A stretch of DNA of 64,000 nucleotides, taken from NCBI RefSeq assembly GCF_014237835.1, contig NZ_JACJVI010000022.1:1-64000 (forward strand), in the 5' to 3' direction. This stretch comes from Rhizobium sp. AQ_MP (GTDB lineage: Bacteria > Pseudomonadota > Alphaproteobacteria > Rhizobiales > Rhizobiaceae). Positions 8,927 through 18,161 of this stretch are shown here, piece after piece (the stretch's first letter is position 1; each line of letters begins with the position of its first letter). The notes below the pieces were generated by a model. It worked only from the letters and a program-made list of their open reading frames with translations, was not told the origin of the DNA and did no database searches. The translations under genes and the position numbers were made by a program.

Positions 8927-9817
8927 TCAGCCCCTGGCGGCCGTGCCATAGCGCTGAAGGATCTGCGCGATTTTCGCATCCTGCTCCGGGTCCGGCAGCA
9001 GCGCCGGCTGTCGGCTGGCACCCACTGTCGCATCTTGCAGATAGAGCGCGCGCTTCACCATGGCAGGTGCAAAGCCAAGGGCATAGAGATCTGTCCGGAA
9101 GGCCGTGAAGATCGCCTGCTGGCGCTCAGCCTCGGGGATGTCCCCACTGTTGTAACCCTTCAGGATCCCGGCCAGCACCGCCGGTAGCGCATTGCCAAGG
9201 CCCGAAATGCAGCCGGCCGCGCCATTCTGCAGCGCCCAGAGCACCAGATGGTCGGGGCCGGAATAGACATCGAAGCCGGGAACATTCCGGGAAACAGCGA
9301 GATAGGCTTCGAGCGTCTCTTTGGCACCACCGCTATCCTTGATACCGGCTATGTTGCCGTGCAAGGCGAGCTTTCGGGCCGTTTCCGGCTCTATGTGGTT
9401 CTGGGTGCGGGCTGGGATGTCGTAGAGATAGATCGGCGTTTTCACAGCATCGGCAACTGTCGAGAAATGCCGGATCAGGCCATCCTGCGTGCACGCGATG
9501 AAGAAGGGCGTGATGACCGCGATCGCGGTCACGCCGATGCGATCGAATTCCCTGGCCAGTTTGATGGTCTCGAAGGTCGCTGGCATGCCGGCATTGACGA
9601 TGACATCGACCTTGCCGCCGACTTCGTCGACGACGGCCTCCGCAAGCTTGACCTTTTCCTCGAAGGTGAGTGCGGTAAAATCGCCATTGGTGCCGGCGCA
9701 CATGATGTTGTTACCGGCGGCGACCTGACGGCGGACCTGGGCGCGCGTGGCTTCGTAATTGATCGTCTCGTCCTCGTTGAAGCAAGTGACAAGCGCGACA
9801 AAGGCCTTTTTCAACAT
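8927..9817 (-). CDS. DapA/NanA-family (DHDPS-like) aldolase or dehydratase
   Basis: 296 residues with start ATG at 9817, preceded by GGAG at 7 nt. It belongs to the class I TIM-barrel family of dihydrodipicolinate synthase, N-acetylneuraminate lyase and related keto-acid aldolases. The pyruvate-binding motif appears as GTNGDFTALTFEEK (GTTGE in true DHDPS), the catalytic tyrosine in YLYDIPAR, and the Schiff-base lysine in GIKDSGG. The GTN for GTT change and the catabolic setting argue against lysine biosynthesis. It is the last gene of a minus-strand unit after a family-5 ABC importer and an EamA permease, and a sialidase-fold protein is divergently encoded, so a sialic-acid-like or keto-deoxy sugar acid substrate is possible. 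The exact substrate cannot be read from sequence. Confidence 0.85.
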   Translation of the reverse strand: MLKKAFVALVTCFNEDETINYEATRAQVRRQVAAGNNIMCAGTNGDFTALTFEEKVKLAEAVVDEVGGKVDVIVNAGMPATFETIKLAREFDRIGVTAIAVITPFFIACTQDGLIRHFSTVADAVKTPIYLYDIPARTQNHIEPETARKLALHGNIAGIKDSGGAKETLEAYLAVSRNVPGFDVYSGPDHLVLWALQNGAAGCISGLGNALPAVLAGILKGYNSGDIPEAERQQAIFTAFRTDLYALGFAPAMVKRALYLQDATVGASRQPALLPDPEQDAKIAQILQRYGTAARG

Positions 9818-9844
9818 CGGTATTCTCCGGTCATTCAAACAGGT

Positions 9845-11464
9845 TCAGGAGGCGCGGCTCAGGCGTGCGGCGCGGTTCTGCGCCTGCACGTCGGGATCGG
9901 GGTCAAGCCCGGCGGCGAGCAGTGCCTGGGTGTATGGTTTCTGCGGCGTCTCGAAGATCTCGCGCACGGTCCCGAGTTCCACCACCTCGCCCTTCTGCAT
10001 GACCATGACGTGATCTGCGAAGTCCCGCACGACAGGCAGGTCGTGGGCGATGAAGATGAAGGCGATGCCCATTTCCTTGCGCAGCCTGTCGAGGAGTGCG
10101 ATGACCTGCGCCTGCACCGAGACGTCGAGGGCGGAGACTGCTTCGTCGCAGACGATCAGCTGCGGCTCGAGCGCGAGCGCTCGGGCAATGGCGATGCGCT
10201 GGCGCTGACCACCAGAGAATTGGTGCGGGTATCGCCCCATATGCTCCGGGCCAAGCCCGACCTGGGTCAAAAGCTCGGCGACCCGCGCCCGCCACTTTGC
10301 CTTCGGCAGAATGTCGGGATGGATCACCCAGGCTTCCGAGATCAGCTGGTAGACGGTCATACGTGGATTGAGCGACTGGGTTGGATCCTGGAAGACCATC
10401 TGCAGGTCGCGGCGCAGCTTGTAGAGTTCGGCCGGAGACAGCTGGAAAAGGTCTCTGCCCTTCCAAAGCGCTGAGCCCGAGTCCGGCTCATCGAGCCGCA
10501 GCAGAATGCGGGCAAGTGTGGACTTTCCCGACCCACTTTCGCCGACCACGGCAAGCGTCTCGCCCGCCAGCAGATCGAATGAAATACCCTTGAGGGCCGC
10601 GAAGGCACCGTAATTCTTGTGGACGTCCCGCACAGAGAGGACCGGCTCCGCCCCCTTCAGCGGCTGATGCATCTCGCCTTTGCCTGGTGCTGCAGCGATC
10701 AGCTTACGGGTATAGGGATGCTGTGGGTTCTTGTAGACCTCGCGCACCGTGCCGGCCTCGACCAGAACGCCCTTTTCCATCACCACGACTCGGTCCGCGA
10801 TCTCGGCGACGACGCCGAGATCATGCGTGATGATGAGAACGGCCATCCCGGTCTCGCGCTGCAACTCCTTGAGAAGCGCCAGCACTTCGGCCTGTACGGT
10901 GACATCGAGCGCGGTCGTCGGCTCGTCCGCGATCAGAAGATCCGGGCGAAGCGCCAGTGCCATCGCGATCATCACGCGCTGACGCTGGCCGCCGGAAAAC
11001 TCATGCGGGTATTTGTCCAAGGCGTGTTCGGGGTCTGGAATGCCGACGCGTCCGAGAAGGCGAATGGCCTCAGCTTGGGCTTTCGTGCTGTCCGTGCCGT
11101 GCGTGGTCAGAGCTTCGCGGATCTGCCAGCCGACGGTATAAACCGGATTGAGGTGGCTGAGCGGATCCTGGAAGATCATCGCAATCTTGCGACCGTTGAT
11201 CTCACGCCGTGCCGCCAGTGGCATCGTCAGGAGATCGACGCCGTCCAGCAGGATTTCTCCAGAGCTGATGCGCCCCGGCGGCATGTCGATCAGGTTCATG
11301 ATCGCCGACGACGAGACCGATTTGCCCGATCCACTCTCGCCGAGGATCGCCAGCGTCTCGCCGCGATCGAGATGATAGGACATGTCGCGCACCGCCCTGA
11401 CCACGCCGACCGCCGTATGGAATTCGACAGAGAGGTTGCGGACTTCGAGAAGATGGTCAGCCAT
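9845..11464 (-). CDS. Peptide/nickel-type ABC importer, fused double ATPase (DppD-DppF like)
   Basis: 539 residues with two complete nucleotide-binding domains. The first has Walker A GESGSGKSVSS, signature FSGGQRQR and Walker B LLIADEPTTALD. The second has Walker A GESGSGKSTLA, signature FSGGQRQR and Walker B LIVCDEAVSALD. Each half ends with the OppD/F C-terminal extension containing the P-x-HPYT-like motif (NPQHPYTRKL and TPQKPYTQALL). It powers the two permeases encoded just upstream; its start overlaps the DppC-like gene by 8 bp. Fused D-F ATPases are common in rhizobial family-5 systems. Such importers also carry oligosaccharides in rhizobia (the Agp system is an example), so peptides should not be assumed. 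Confidence 0.92.
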   Translation of the reverse strand: MADHLLEVRNLSVEFHTAVGVVRAVRDMSYHLDRGETLAILGESGSGKSVSSSAIMNLIDMPPGRISSGEILLDGVDLLTMPLAARREINGRKIAMIFQDPLSHLNPVYTVGWQIREALTTHGTDSTKAQAEAIRLLGRVGIPDPEHALDKYPHEFSGGQRQRVMIAMALALRPDLLIADEPTTALDVTVQAEVLALLKELQRETGMAVLIITHDLGVVAEIADRVVVMEKGVLVEAGTVREVYKNPQHPYTRKLIAAAPGKGEMHQPLKGAEPVLSVRDVHKNYGAFAALKGISFDLLAGETLAVVGESGSGKSTLARILLRLDEPDSGSALWKGRDLFQLSPAELYKLRRDLQMVFQDPTQSLNPRMTVYQLISEAWVIHPDILPKAKWRARVAELLTQVGLGPEHMGRYPHQFSGGQRQRIAIARALALEPQLIVCDEAVSALDVSVQAQVIALLDRLRKEMGIAFIFIAHDLPVVRDFADHVMVMQKGEVVELGTVREIFETPQKPYTQALLAAGLDPDPDVQAQNRAARLSRAS

Positions 11465-12374
11465 GCTTGGACCCTTTCATTTCCAGACGCCAGCGCTGTA
11501 CCGGATCGAGCGCAATCCGCATCCAGTTCGAGAGAAGGTTCAGCGACATCGTCGTCAGGATGATCGCGAGCCCCGGCCAGAAGGAGAGCCACCAGGCATT
11601 GGTGAGGTACTGCCGGCCCTGGCTGATCATCAGGCCCCAGGTGATCTCTGGCGGCTGTATGCCGATGCCAAGGAAGGACAGGGCACTTTCCGCCAGCATC
11701 ACATAGGCAAAATCGAGGGTCGCAAGCGTGGTAAGGGTCGGGAACACCACCGGCAGGATATGCCGGAAGAGGATGCGTTTGCTCGACGCTCCCATGACGC
11801 GCGCCGCCTGGACGAACATGCGTTCGCGGATCTCCAGTACCTCCGCACGCGTGGTGCGCAGATAGACGGGGATGCGCGTGGTCGCGAGAACCATCATCAG
11901 GTTCAGGATGGAGGAGCCCAGAATATAGAGGACGATGACGGCGATCAGCAGCGACGGGAAGGACATGATCACGTCGGCAAGCCGCATGATGATCTGGCTG
12001 ACCCGCGGCGAGGAAAAGCCGGCGATGAGGCCGAGAACCGTTCCGGTGATGGCCGATATCAGGACGGCACCGGCCGCGACCATGACGGTGTTCTGGGTGG
12101 CGACGATGATGCGGGCGAGCAATGGACGGCCGAGCGCATCGGCGCCCATCCACCAGACCCAGGCCTTCTCGAAATCGAAGGGGGCAGCGTTTCGCCCGCG
12201 CAGGTTCTGCTTGGTGGCCAGGTCTCCGAGCCAGCTCGGGCCGATGATTGCCATGATCAGTATAACGAAGAGGAATATTGCTGCGCAAAGGGCGAATTTG
12301 TCGGCGAGCAGCATGCGAAACATGCGCTTTGCCACATGCGGCTCCTCGATCACGGCTGTTGCTTCGATGAACAT
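11457..12374 (-). CDS. Family-5 ABC importer permease, DppC-like
   Basis: 305 residues starting at an ATG 12 bp after the DppB-like stop, with GAGGAGG before it. Architecture is that of DppC/OppC: a cytoplasmic N-terminus, a first helix at about 28-50, a periplasmic loop with WMGADALGRPLLARI (the GTD-LGRD segment of the family), then five helices. The EAA loop appears as RAEVLEIRERMFVQAARVMGASSKRILFRHILP. It forms the translocation channel together with the DppB-like subunit. It is second to last of the transporter genes in this minus-strand operon. Confidence 0.92.
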   Translation of the reverse strand: MFIEATAVIEEPHVAKRMFRMLLADKFALCAAIFLFVILIMAIIGPSWLGDLATKQNLRGRNAAPFDFEKAWVWWMGADALGRPLLARIIVATQNTVMVAAGAVLISAITGTVLGLIAGFSSPRVSQIIMRLADVIMSFPSLLIAVIVLYILGSSILNLMMVLATTRIPVYLRTTRAEVLEIRERMFVQAARVMGASSKRILFRHILPVVFPTLTTLATLDFAYVMLAESALSFLGIGIQPPEITWGLMISQGRQYLTNAWWLSFWPGLAIILTTMSLNLLSNWMRIALDPVQRWRLEMKGSKHG

Positions 12375-12384
12375 GACCGCCTCC

Positions 12385-13296
12385 TCAGCGGATGCGGGGA
12401 TCGAGAACCGCGTAGGCGAGATCGATCAGCAGGTTCATGAGGAAGATGGCGAGCGCCGTCACGAGGATCGCGGCCAGCACCACGTTGAAGTCGCGTTGCA
12501 GAATGGAATCGATCATCAGCTTGCCAACCCCCGGGAAGCCGAAGATGGTTTCGATGATGACGGCGCCGTTGAGAAGGCTTGCGGCCTGATCCCCAATGAC
12601 CGTGATCACGGGGAGCATGGCGTTGCGCAACGCATGGACGAAGATGATCGGGGTCGACTTCACGCCCTTTGCGCGTGCGGTTTTGACATAGGCCGAAGAA
12701 AGGGCCGAGATCATCGAACCGCGCACGACCTGAACGATAATGCCAAAGGGACGGACAAAGAGCACGGCGATCGGCAGAACCCAATGCCAGATGGTGCCCG
12801 TGCCCGATGTCGGCAGCCAGGCAAGATTGACAGCGAAAATGACGATCGCGACGATGGCCAGCCAGAAATCGGGAACTGAGGCGCCGACAAGTGAGACAAT
12901 CGACGAGAAGCGGTCGAAGAAACCTCCGGCCCGGAAGGCGGCCAGCGAGCCCACGACAATCGCGGCGACCGTGACAAGGGTCATGGTGATGACGGCAAGC
13001 CAAAGCGTCCAGACGAAGGCTTCGAGCACGACGTCGAGCGCCGGCCGTGCCTTGCGCAGGGATTCGCCGAGATCGCCCGTCACGACATCCCCAACATAGC
13101 GGCCGAACTGCACCATCAGCGGATCGTTCAGTCCATGCAACTCCCGGAACTGGTTCTTCATCTCCTCAGAGGCTTCCACTGGCAGGAAGAGGGCCGCCGG
13201 ATCGCCGGTCAGGCGGGACAGGAAGAAGACCATGACCACGAGCCCGATCAGGGAGATCAGACTGGCCACGGCACGTTTTCGGATGAAGCTCAGCAT
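12385..13296 (-). CDS. Family-5 ABC importer permease, DppB-like
   Basis: 303 residues with start ATG at 13296, chosen because GAGG stands 5 nt ahead and the MLSFIRKR start matches the family; the frame is open 27 codons further upstream. The family N-terminal segment appears (FFLSRLTGDPAALFLP), then the EAA loop SSAYVKTARAKGVKSTPIIFVHALRNAMLPVITVIG and a C-terminal AVLDPRIR motif typical of DppB. Six membrane helices are expected. It lies 81 bp downstream of the solute-binding protein gene. Confidence 0.92.
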   Translation of the reverse strand: MLSFIRKRAVASLISLIGLVVMVFFLSRLTGDPAALFLPVEASEEMKNQFRELHGLNDPLMVQFGRYVGDVVTGDLGESLRKARPALDVVLEAFVWTLWLAVITMTLVTVAAIVVGSLAAFRAGGFFDRFSSIVSLVGASVPDFWLAIVAIVIFAVNLAWLPTSGTGTIWHWVLPIAVLFVRPFGIIVQVVRGSMISALSSAYVKTARAKGVKSTPIIFVHALRNAMLPVITVIGDQAASLLNGAVIIETIFGFPGVGKLMIDSILQRDFNVVLAAILVTALAIFLMNLLIDLAYAVLDPRIR

Positions 13297-13377
13297 GGCA
13301 TCCTCGGAGAAACGATGCGGTGGGATCATCCCGCCGCATGGCTTGCCTTGAAACGGGCGGCCGGAGCCGCCCCACAA

Positions 13378-14877
13378 TTACTTGATCTTGATCTCGGACA
13401 GCTGGAGCATGGAATTCGTCGCCATTGTCGGCTTGAAGTCCAGACGCTCGGAAACGCGCGAGAAACCAACCATGTGGAAGAGAAGCACATCGGCGACCAC
13501 TTCGTCATGCAGATAAGCGATCAGTTCCGACCAGAGCTTCGCACGCTCGTCACCAACGGCAGCGGACGCACGCTTGATCAGGTCATCGACCTTCGGGTCC
13601 GAAAAACCTGACTGGGTACCGTCGGTGGCATACTTGAAGAACATCGAGAAGGACGGGTCACCCTTCGAATTGTCGTGCATGGCGGCGACAAGCTGCGGAC
13701 CACGACCTTCTGCGAAGGGCTTCGAGTAATACTGCTCGTGCTCCGCTACTTCGACGAACTTCAGTTCGACCTGGAGACCGACTTCCTGCAACTGCTGCTG
13801 GATGGCTTCCATGATCTCCGTGACATTGGGGAAGTTGGCAGAACGGGCAATGATCGTGATCGGGGTATCGACCTTCGCGCCATCCGCTTTGGCTTCTTCG
13901 ATCAGCTTCTTTGCTGCCTCGGGATCATAGGCCGGAACCTTCACGTCCTTGTTCCAGCCGAGTGTCGGCGGCGGCACGATGGCCGTTGCCAAAATGGCGC
14001 TGTCAGGCAGCAGAGTGCCCAGGAAAGCCTCGCGATCGATGGCCAGATTGAGCGCACGACGGATGCGGATGTCATTCAGCGGCTCGATGTTGTGATCGAT
14101 GCGCAGATAGACGGTTTCACTGTCGAGATAGGAGAAATCGGTCGCGGGATTCGTCGCCTCGACCTGCGAGATCGAAGGCGAAAGATCGGCTTCGCCGGCC
14201 TGTACCATCGCGGCGCGAACAGCCGGGTCGGCACGGAACAGGTAGGTCGCTTCGGTCACTTCGGGCTTTGCACCCCAGTAGTCGTCACGGCTCGACAAAA
14301 CGATCTGCTGGCCGGGGGTCCAGTTGGTAAGCTTGTAGGGGCCGGTGCCAACAGGTTCGCGGACAAACTCGAGCGGTGTTTCCTCGGGAACAATGGTCAC
14401 CAGGGTAAGCAGCAAAGGCAGGATCGGCTGAACCGGATCAGCCTTGAAGTCGATCGTGTAGTCATCCACGACGGTCGGGGTCACCGTCATGCCGCCGAAG
14501 TAGCGACGCGACTCGCAGGTGTTCTTGTCGCTCATGATGCGGTCGAAGCTGTGCTTGACGTCCTTGGCATCAAAACCCGTGCCGTCGGAGAACTTAACGC
14601 CCTGGCGGAGATGGAAGCGCCAGCTACCGTCGGCATTCTGCTCCCACTTCTCAGCGAGACGCGGCTGCACACCGGTGCCGCCACGGATGTCGAGTTCGGT
14701 CAGCGTCTCGCTGACATTCTCCATGATGATGCGGCCGATGTTGGAGCGCGTCGCCATGCAGGGCTCGAGCAGATCGGCTTCTTCTGCAAGCACAACCTTG
14801 ATCGGGCCGGAACCGGCAAAGGCTGGCGATAGGGACGTGCCCATGACCAGGGCACACAACAATGCAGTCTTTCTCAT
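13378..14877 (-). CDS. Family-5 periplasmic solute-binding protein (DppA/OppA type)
   Basis: 499 residues from the ATG at 14877, 7 nt after GGGAGGAG; an ATG two codons earlier is too close to that site. An N-terminal signal peptide with the hydrophobic core LLCALVMGT and cleavage after AFA leaves a mature protein starting GSGPIKVV. Family-5 hallmarks are GTGPYKLTNWTPGQQIVLSSRDDYW and RIRRALNLAIDREAFL. It would capture the ligand for the permease and ATPase genes directly downstream. Family-5 binding proteins take peptides, nickel, opines or oligosaccharides. The neighbours favour a sugar acid or glycoconjugate ligand, but this is inference. Confidence 0.92.
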   Translation of the reverse strand: MRKTALLCALVMGTSLSPAFAGSGPIKVVLAEEADLLEPCMATRSNIGRIIMENVSETLTELDIRGGTGVQPRLAEKWEQNADGSWRFHLRQGVKFSDGTGFDAKDVKHSFDRIMSDKNTCESRRYFGGMTVTPTVVDDYTIDFKADPVQPILPLLLTLVTIVPEETPLEFVREPVGTGPYKLTNWTPGQQIVLSSRDDYWGAKPEVTEATYLFRADPAVRAAMVQAGEADLSPSISQVEATNPATDFSYLDSETVYLRIDHNIEPLNDIRIRRALNLAIDREAFLGTLLPDSAILATAIVPPPTLGWNKDVKVPAYDPEAAKKLIEEAKADGAKVDTPITIIARSANFPNVTEIMEAIQQQLQEVGLQVELKFVEVAEHEQYYSKPFAEGRGPQLVAAMHDNSKGDPSFSMFFKYATDGTQSGFSDPKVDDLIKRASAAVGDERAKLWSELIAYLHDEVVADVLLFHMVGFSRVSERLDFKPTMATNSMLQLSEIKIK

Positions 14878-14900
14878 TTCCATTCTCCTCCCAGATGAAT

Positions 14901-15776
14901 TCAGTTTGAAGCTTTGACGCCCCGCGAGCGCGCAGCCATGAGCGCGGCAAGGCAGATCAGAACGGCACCGACCACGGTGGTCAGGGCGATGGTTTCGTTG
15001 AACAGGGCAAAACCGCCAAGCGCCACGAGGGGCAGCCGCAGAAAATCCACGGGTGCGACGACACTGGCGGGGGCAAGTGACATGGCATGCGTCATGAGGC
15101 CCATGCAACTTGTGCCGACCACACCCTGAAGAGCCAGCAACGCCAGCTCCCGGTTTCCCGGCATGATGAAAAAGGGCACCGCCATCACGAGCGAAATCGG
15201 CACGGTCAGCAGCAGATTCCACACGACGAGGGTCGACGTGGCGTCACCGCGCGACATTGACTTCAGGACAAGCTGAATACCGGCCTGCAGTAGCGCTCCG
15301 GCGAGCGCGAGACCGATGGCCACCGTGAAACCCGACGCAGATGGGCCGACAACAATCACTGCACCCAAAAACCCGACCAACACTGCCGAGAACATGGCAA
15401 GCCCTGGCCTTTCACCGAGCACTAGGGCCGCCCCGAGGACGACGAAGATCGGCGACATGAAGGCGATGGCCGTCACATCCGCCAGCGGCCCGATGCTGAA
15501 GGCCGCAAAAAAGGCCACCATGGCCAAGAGTTTGAATACAGCCCGCACGGCATGCTGGCCAAGCGCGTAACTCGACTTAAGAACGCGCGGCCTCAGAGCC
15601 ACGAAAGGCAGCACGAGAACAATTCCGAAAAGAGCCCGAAAAAAGGCAATAACAAAGGGATGCACGGCACCATCCAGCGCACGCACGATCACGGCGTCGG
15701 ACGCCGCCAGCACAGCAGCCCCGATCGCAAAGAGCACTGCTGCGGAAACCCGTTGGCGCCTCTCTTCACGCTGCAT
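14901..15776 (-). CDS. EamA/DMT-family membrane transporter
   Basis: 291 residues with start ATG at 15776 after GGGAGGG at 4 nt; the frame is open further upstream without a better site. About ten hydrophobic helices arranged as two EamA repeats (the first opening with AAVLFAIGAAVLAASDAVIV, the second near residue 150 with VAIGLALAGALLQAGIQLVLKS). Members export or import amino acids, nucleobases or sugar acids by secondary transport. It is the promoter-proximal gene of the minus-strand operon, 23 bp ahead of the solute-binding protein gene, so it is probably co-regulated with the ABC importer. Direction and substrate are unknown. Confidence 0.88.
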   Translation of the reverse strand: MQREERRQRVSAAVLFAIGAAVLAASDAVIVRALDGAVHPFVIAFFRALFGIVLVLPFVALRPRVLKSSYALGQHAVRAVFKLLAMVAFFAAFSIGPLADVTAIAFMSPIFVVLGAALVLGERPGLAMFSAVLVGFLGAVIVVGPSASGFTVAIGLALAGALLQAGIQLVLKSMSRGDATSTLVVWNLLLTVPISLVMAVPFFIMPGNRELALLALQGVVGTSCMGLMTHAMSLAPASVVAPVDFLRLPLVALGGFALFNETIALTTVVGAVLICLAALMAARSRGVKASN

Positions 15777-16007
15777 GATACCCTCCCGGGCCGACCTCCT
15801 CGTCGGCATGCCCAACCATCTAACTTCCACCTTTCTTTGTCAAATGATTTTGCAATGTAAAATTCTACCAAGCTTCATCACCATGATAAATCAATTTATT
15901 TCAATTATTTACAGGTACTACTCAAGCGAGTGATCCATGTTTACGACATAAACAAACTTGACAACTTTGTTGAAAAAGCGGATTTCGGAGGCTGAGAGGA
16001 GTGCTCC
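15777..16007. promoter_or_regulatory. Divergent promoter region between importer and sialidase-like operons
   Basis: This AT-rich 231-bp spacer separates two operons facing away from each other. It contains a near-perfect 17-bp palindrome, ATTTTGCAATGTAAAAT (15847-15863), and a smaller one, CAACTTTGTTG (15962-15972), overlapping a TTGACA hexamer at 15958-15963. The GntR/FCD protein encoded at 19358-20083 is the nearest candidate regulator. Assignment of either repeat to it is a guess. Confidence 0.4.
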
Positions 16008-17198
16008 ATGACACCTGATGACATCGCCCGGCGCATGACCGGCGCACTCACCACGACCGAGGCAGGCCGGATGGAGGCCTTTCTTCCATCACCGATGGTT
16101 CAGAACCACGCATCCTTCTTGCACAGTCTGGCGAACGGAAGTCTGATCTGCGCGTGGTTCGGCGGATCACTCGAAGGCAAGTCCGACATTTCCATCTACG
16201 CCTCTGTCTTGACCGAAGGCGCATCGACCTGGGGACCGCCGCAGCGGCTGAGCTTAGATCCTGACCATTCCGAGCAGAACCCCGTCCTGTTCCAGGCACC
16301 CGACGGCCGTCTGCTTCTGATCCACACTTCACAGCCTTCGGGAAACCAGGACGAGTGCCGGATCAGGATGACGGAGATTGCGACGGATGCTGCTGACCCG
16401 ACCCGACTGACGGCTGCGGAGGGGCGCTATCTCGACCTGCCACGCGGCAGTTTCGTGCGCGCGCCGGTGGTCATTCGCGCCGACGGCGCCTGGCTTCTTC
16501 CCATCTTCCGGTGCATCCCGCGCCCCGGGCAGAAATGGAATGGCAGCCACGACACGGCAGCGATCGGGATCAGCAGGGACGCTGGCGCGACTTGGTCACT
16601 CGATGAGCTCCCGCATTCGATCGGCTGCGTGCACATGTCTCCGGTGTCCCTGGGCGCGCCCAGGACAGCTGCCTTTTTTCGTCGTCGCCAGGCAGACTTC
16701 GTCTACCGCGCCGAGAGCATGGATCACGGCCTGACCTGGACGATCCCTGCACCGACCGACCTGCCGAACAACAACTCCTCCATCGCAGCGATCACGCTCG
16801 ATGACGGCCGAATTGCGATTATCTGCAATCCTGTCAATGCCGCGGCCTCCCCGGATCGTCGGACCTCTCTTTATGATGAGCTCGGAGAACAGGACGACAG
16901 ACCGGAGGCGGACCCGGCCGGGGGCTGTGCGCCTGTCTGGGGAGTGCCCCGAGCACCGGTCACCGTCTGCATTTCGAGCGATGGGGGCCTGACCTTCCCG
17001 CAGCGAATACAGATCGAAGCTGGTCCGGGCACATGCCTTTCCAACGATTCGACGGACGGGCGAAACAAGGAAATGTCCTATCCCTGGCTGCTCGCAGATC
17101 GGGATGGCTCGCTGCACATCGCCTATACCTACCACCGACGCGCGATCAAATATGTCCGGCTCGCCCCCGGCTGGGATCGTATCGAAAACGGAGCATGA
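16008..17198 (+). CDS. Sialidase-fold (BNR/Asp-box) glycosidase-like protein, cytoplasmic
   Basis: 396 residues, start preceded by AGGAG at 7 nt. It resembles the BNR_2 sialidase family: three Asp-box motifs are visible (SRDAGATW near 190, SMDHGLTW near 240, SSDGGLTF near 325), each with the S-x-D-x-G-x-T-W/F pattern that marks blades of a beta-propeller. There is no signal peptide, so it should act in the cytoplasm on an imported glycoside. Proteins of this family are often labelled exo-alpha-sialidase without evidence, and related folds include rhamnosidases and lyases. It begins an operon with a PdxA2-like dehydrogenase and an alcohol dehydrogenase. No NanE or NanK homologue is present, which weakens a sialic acid reading. 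Confidence 0.8.
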   Translation: MTPDDIARRMTGALTTTEAGRMEAFLPSPMVQNHASFLHSLANGSLICAWFGGSLEGKSDISIYASVLTEGASTWGPPQRLSLDPDHSEQNPVLFQAPDGRLLLIHTSQPSGNQDECRIRMTEIATDAADPTRLTAAEGRYLDLPRGSFVRAPVVIRADGAWLLPIFRCIPRPGQKWNGSHDTAAIGISRDAGATWSLDELPHSIGCVHMSPVSLGAPRTAAFFRRRQADFVYRAESMDHGLTWTIPAPTDLPNNNSSIAAITLDDGRIAIICNPVNAAASPDRRTSLYDELGEQDDRPEADPAGGCAPVWGVPRAPVTVCISSDGGLTFPQRIQIEAGPGTCLSNDSTDGRNKEMSYPWLLADRDGSLHIAYTYHRRAIKYVRLAPGWDRIENGA

Positions 17199-17199
17199 A

Positions 17200-18156
17200 A
17201 TGAGCGGCATCATCGGCATCACCATGGGCGATCCCTGCGGCGTCGGCCCCGAAATATCAGTCCGCGCTCTGGCCGAAATGTCGGCACAGGATCGCGCTGC
17301 CACTCGGATCTACGGTAACCTGGCAACACTCGAAGCCGCCCGCGCCGCACTTGGGCTCGATCTGGACCTTTCGCCTCATGTCGTCGATATCGAGGTTGAA
17401 GGCGCACCTCTGCCCTGGGGAACGCTCAGCCCGGTGGCCGGTGATGCGGCCTTCCGCTTCATCGAGAAAGCCGTGCGCGACGCCGAGGCCGGCAAGATCG
17501 GCTGCATCGTCACGGCTCCGATCAACAAGGAGGCGCTCAACCTCGCCGGCCACCACTACGATGGCCACACCGGCATGCTGCGAAGCCTGACGGGCTCGAA
17601 GGCCGCCTACATGCTGCTCGCTTCAGAGCGGTTGAAGGTGATTCATGTCTCCACCCATGTCTCGCTGCAGGAGGCCATTCGGCGCGCCACGACGGAGCGT
17701 GTTCTGGCAACGATCAAGGCGGGCCATGACCACCTGAAGCGCGTCGGTTATGACAAACCGCGCATCGCGGTGGCAGGCGTCAATCCGCACTGCGGCGAAA
17801 ACGGCCTCTTCGGCACGGAAGACGACGACCAGATCGCGCCGGCCGTCGCCGCTGCCCGGGCCGAGGGCATCGATGTCCAGGGCCCGATCTCCGCCGACAC
17901 CGTGTTCTACCGCGCCTATTCCGGCGCCTTCGATCTCGTCGTGGCCCAGTACCACGATCAGGGCCACATCCCGATCAAGCTTGTCGCGTTCGACACGGCC
18001 GTCAACGTCTCGGTAGAACTGCCGATCGACCGGACTTCGGTCGACCATGGCACAGCCTTCGATATCGCCGGCAAGGGCATCGCCAATCACGGCAACATGA
18101 ATTCCGCCATCGCCTATGCCCGCAGGCTGGTCGCTGGAAAAACCAATCAAGGATGA
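17200..18156 (+). CDS. pdxA2: PdxA2-like 4-phospho acid sugar dehydrogenase
   Basis: 318 residues starting at ATG 17200, two bases after the upstream stop; the frame is open 32 codons further but that region overlaps the sialidase-like gene. PdxA-family signatures are intact: TMGDPCGVGPEI at the N-terminus, the metal-binding HDQGHIPIKL segment, and TSVDHGTAFDIAGKG near the C-terminus. Classical PdxA makes pyridoxal phosphate, but PdxA2 members encoded beside DUF1537 kinases oxidise and decarboxylate D-threonate or D-erythronate 4-phosphate to dihydroxyacetone phosphate. A DUF1537 kinase is encoded at 20086-21114 with a GntR regulator, so the catabolic role is favoured. Which epimer is used cannot be decided. 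Confidence 0.87.
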   Translation: MSGIIGITMGDPCGVGPEISVRALAEMSAQDRAATRIYGNLATLEAARAALGLDLDLSPHVVDIEVEGAPLPWGTLSPVAGDAAFRFIEKAVRDAEAGKIGCIVTAPINKEALNLAGHHYDGHTGMLRSLTGSKAAYMLLASERLKVIHVSTHVSLQEAIRRATTERVLATIKAGHDHLKRVGYDKPRIAVAGVNPHCGENGLFGTEDDDQIAPAVAAARAEGIDVQGPISADTVFYRAYSGAFDLVVAQYHDQGHIPIKLVAFDTAVNVSVELPIDRTSVDHGTAFDIAGKGIANHGNMNSAIAYARRLVAGKTNQG

Positions 18157-18161
18157 CAACG

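Noticed and set aside
8565..8951. 128-codon plus-strand frame ahead of the aldolase gene
   Set aside because: Runs into the convergent aldolase gene, has no ribosome site and low-complexity content.
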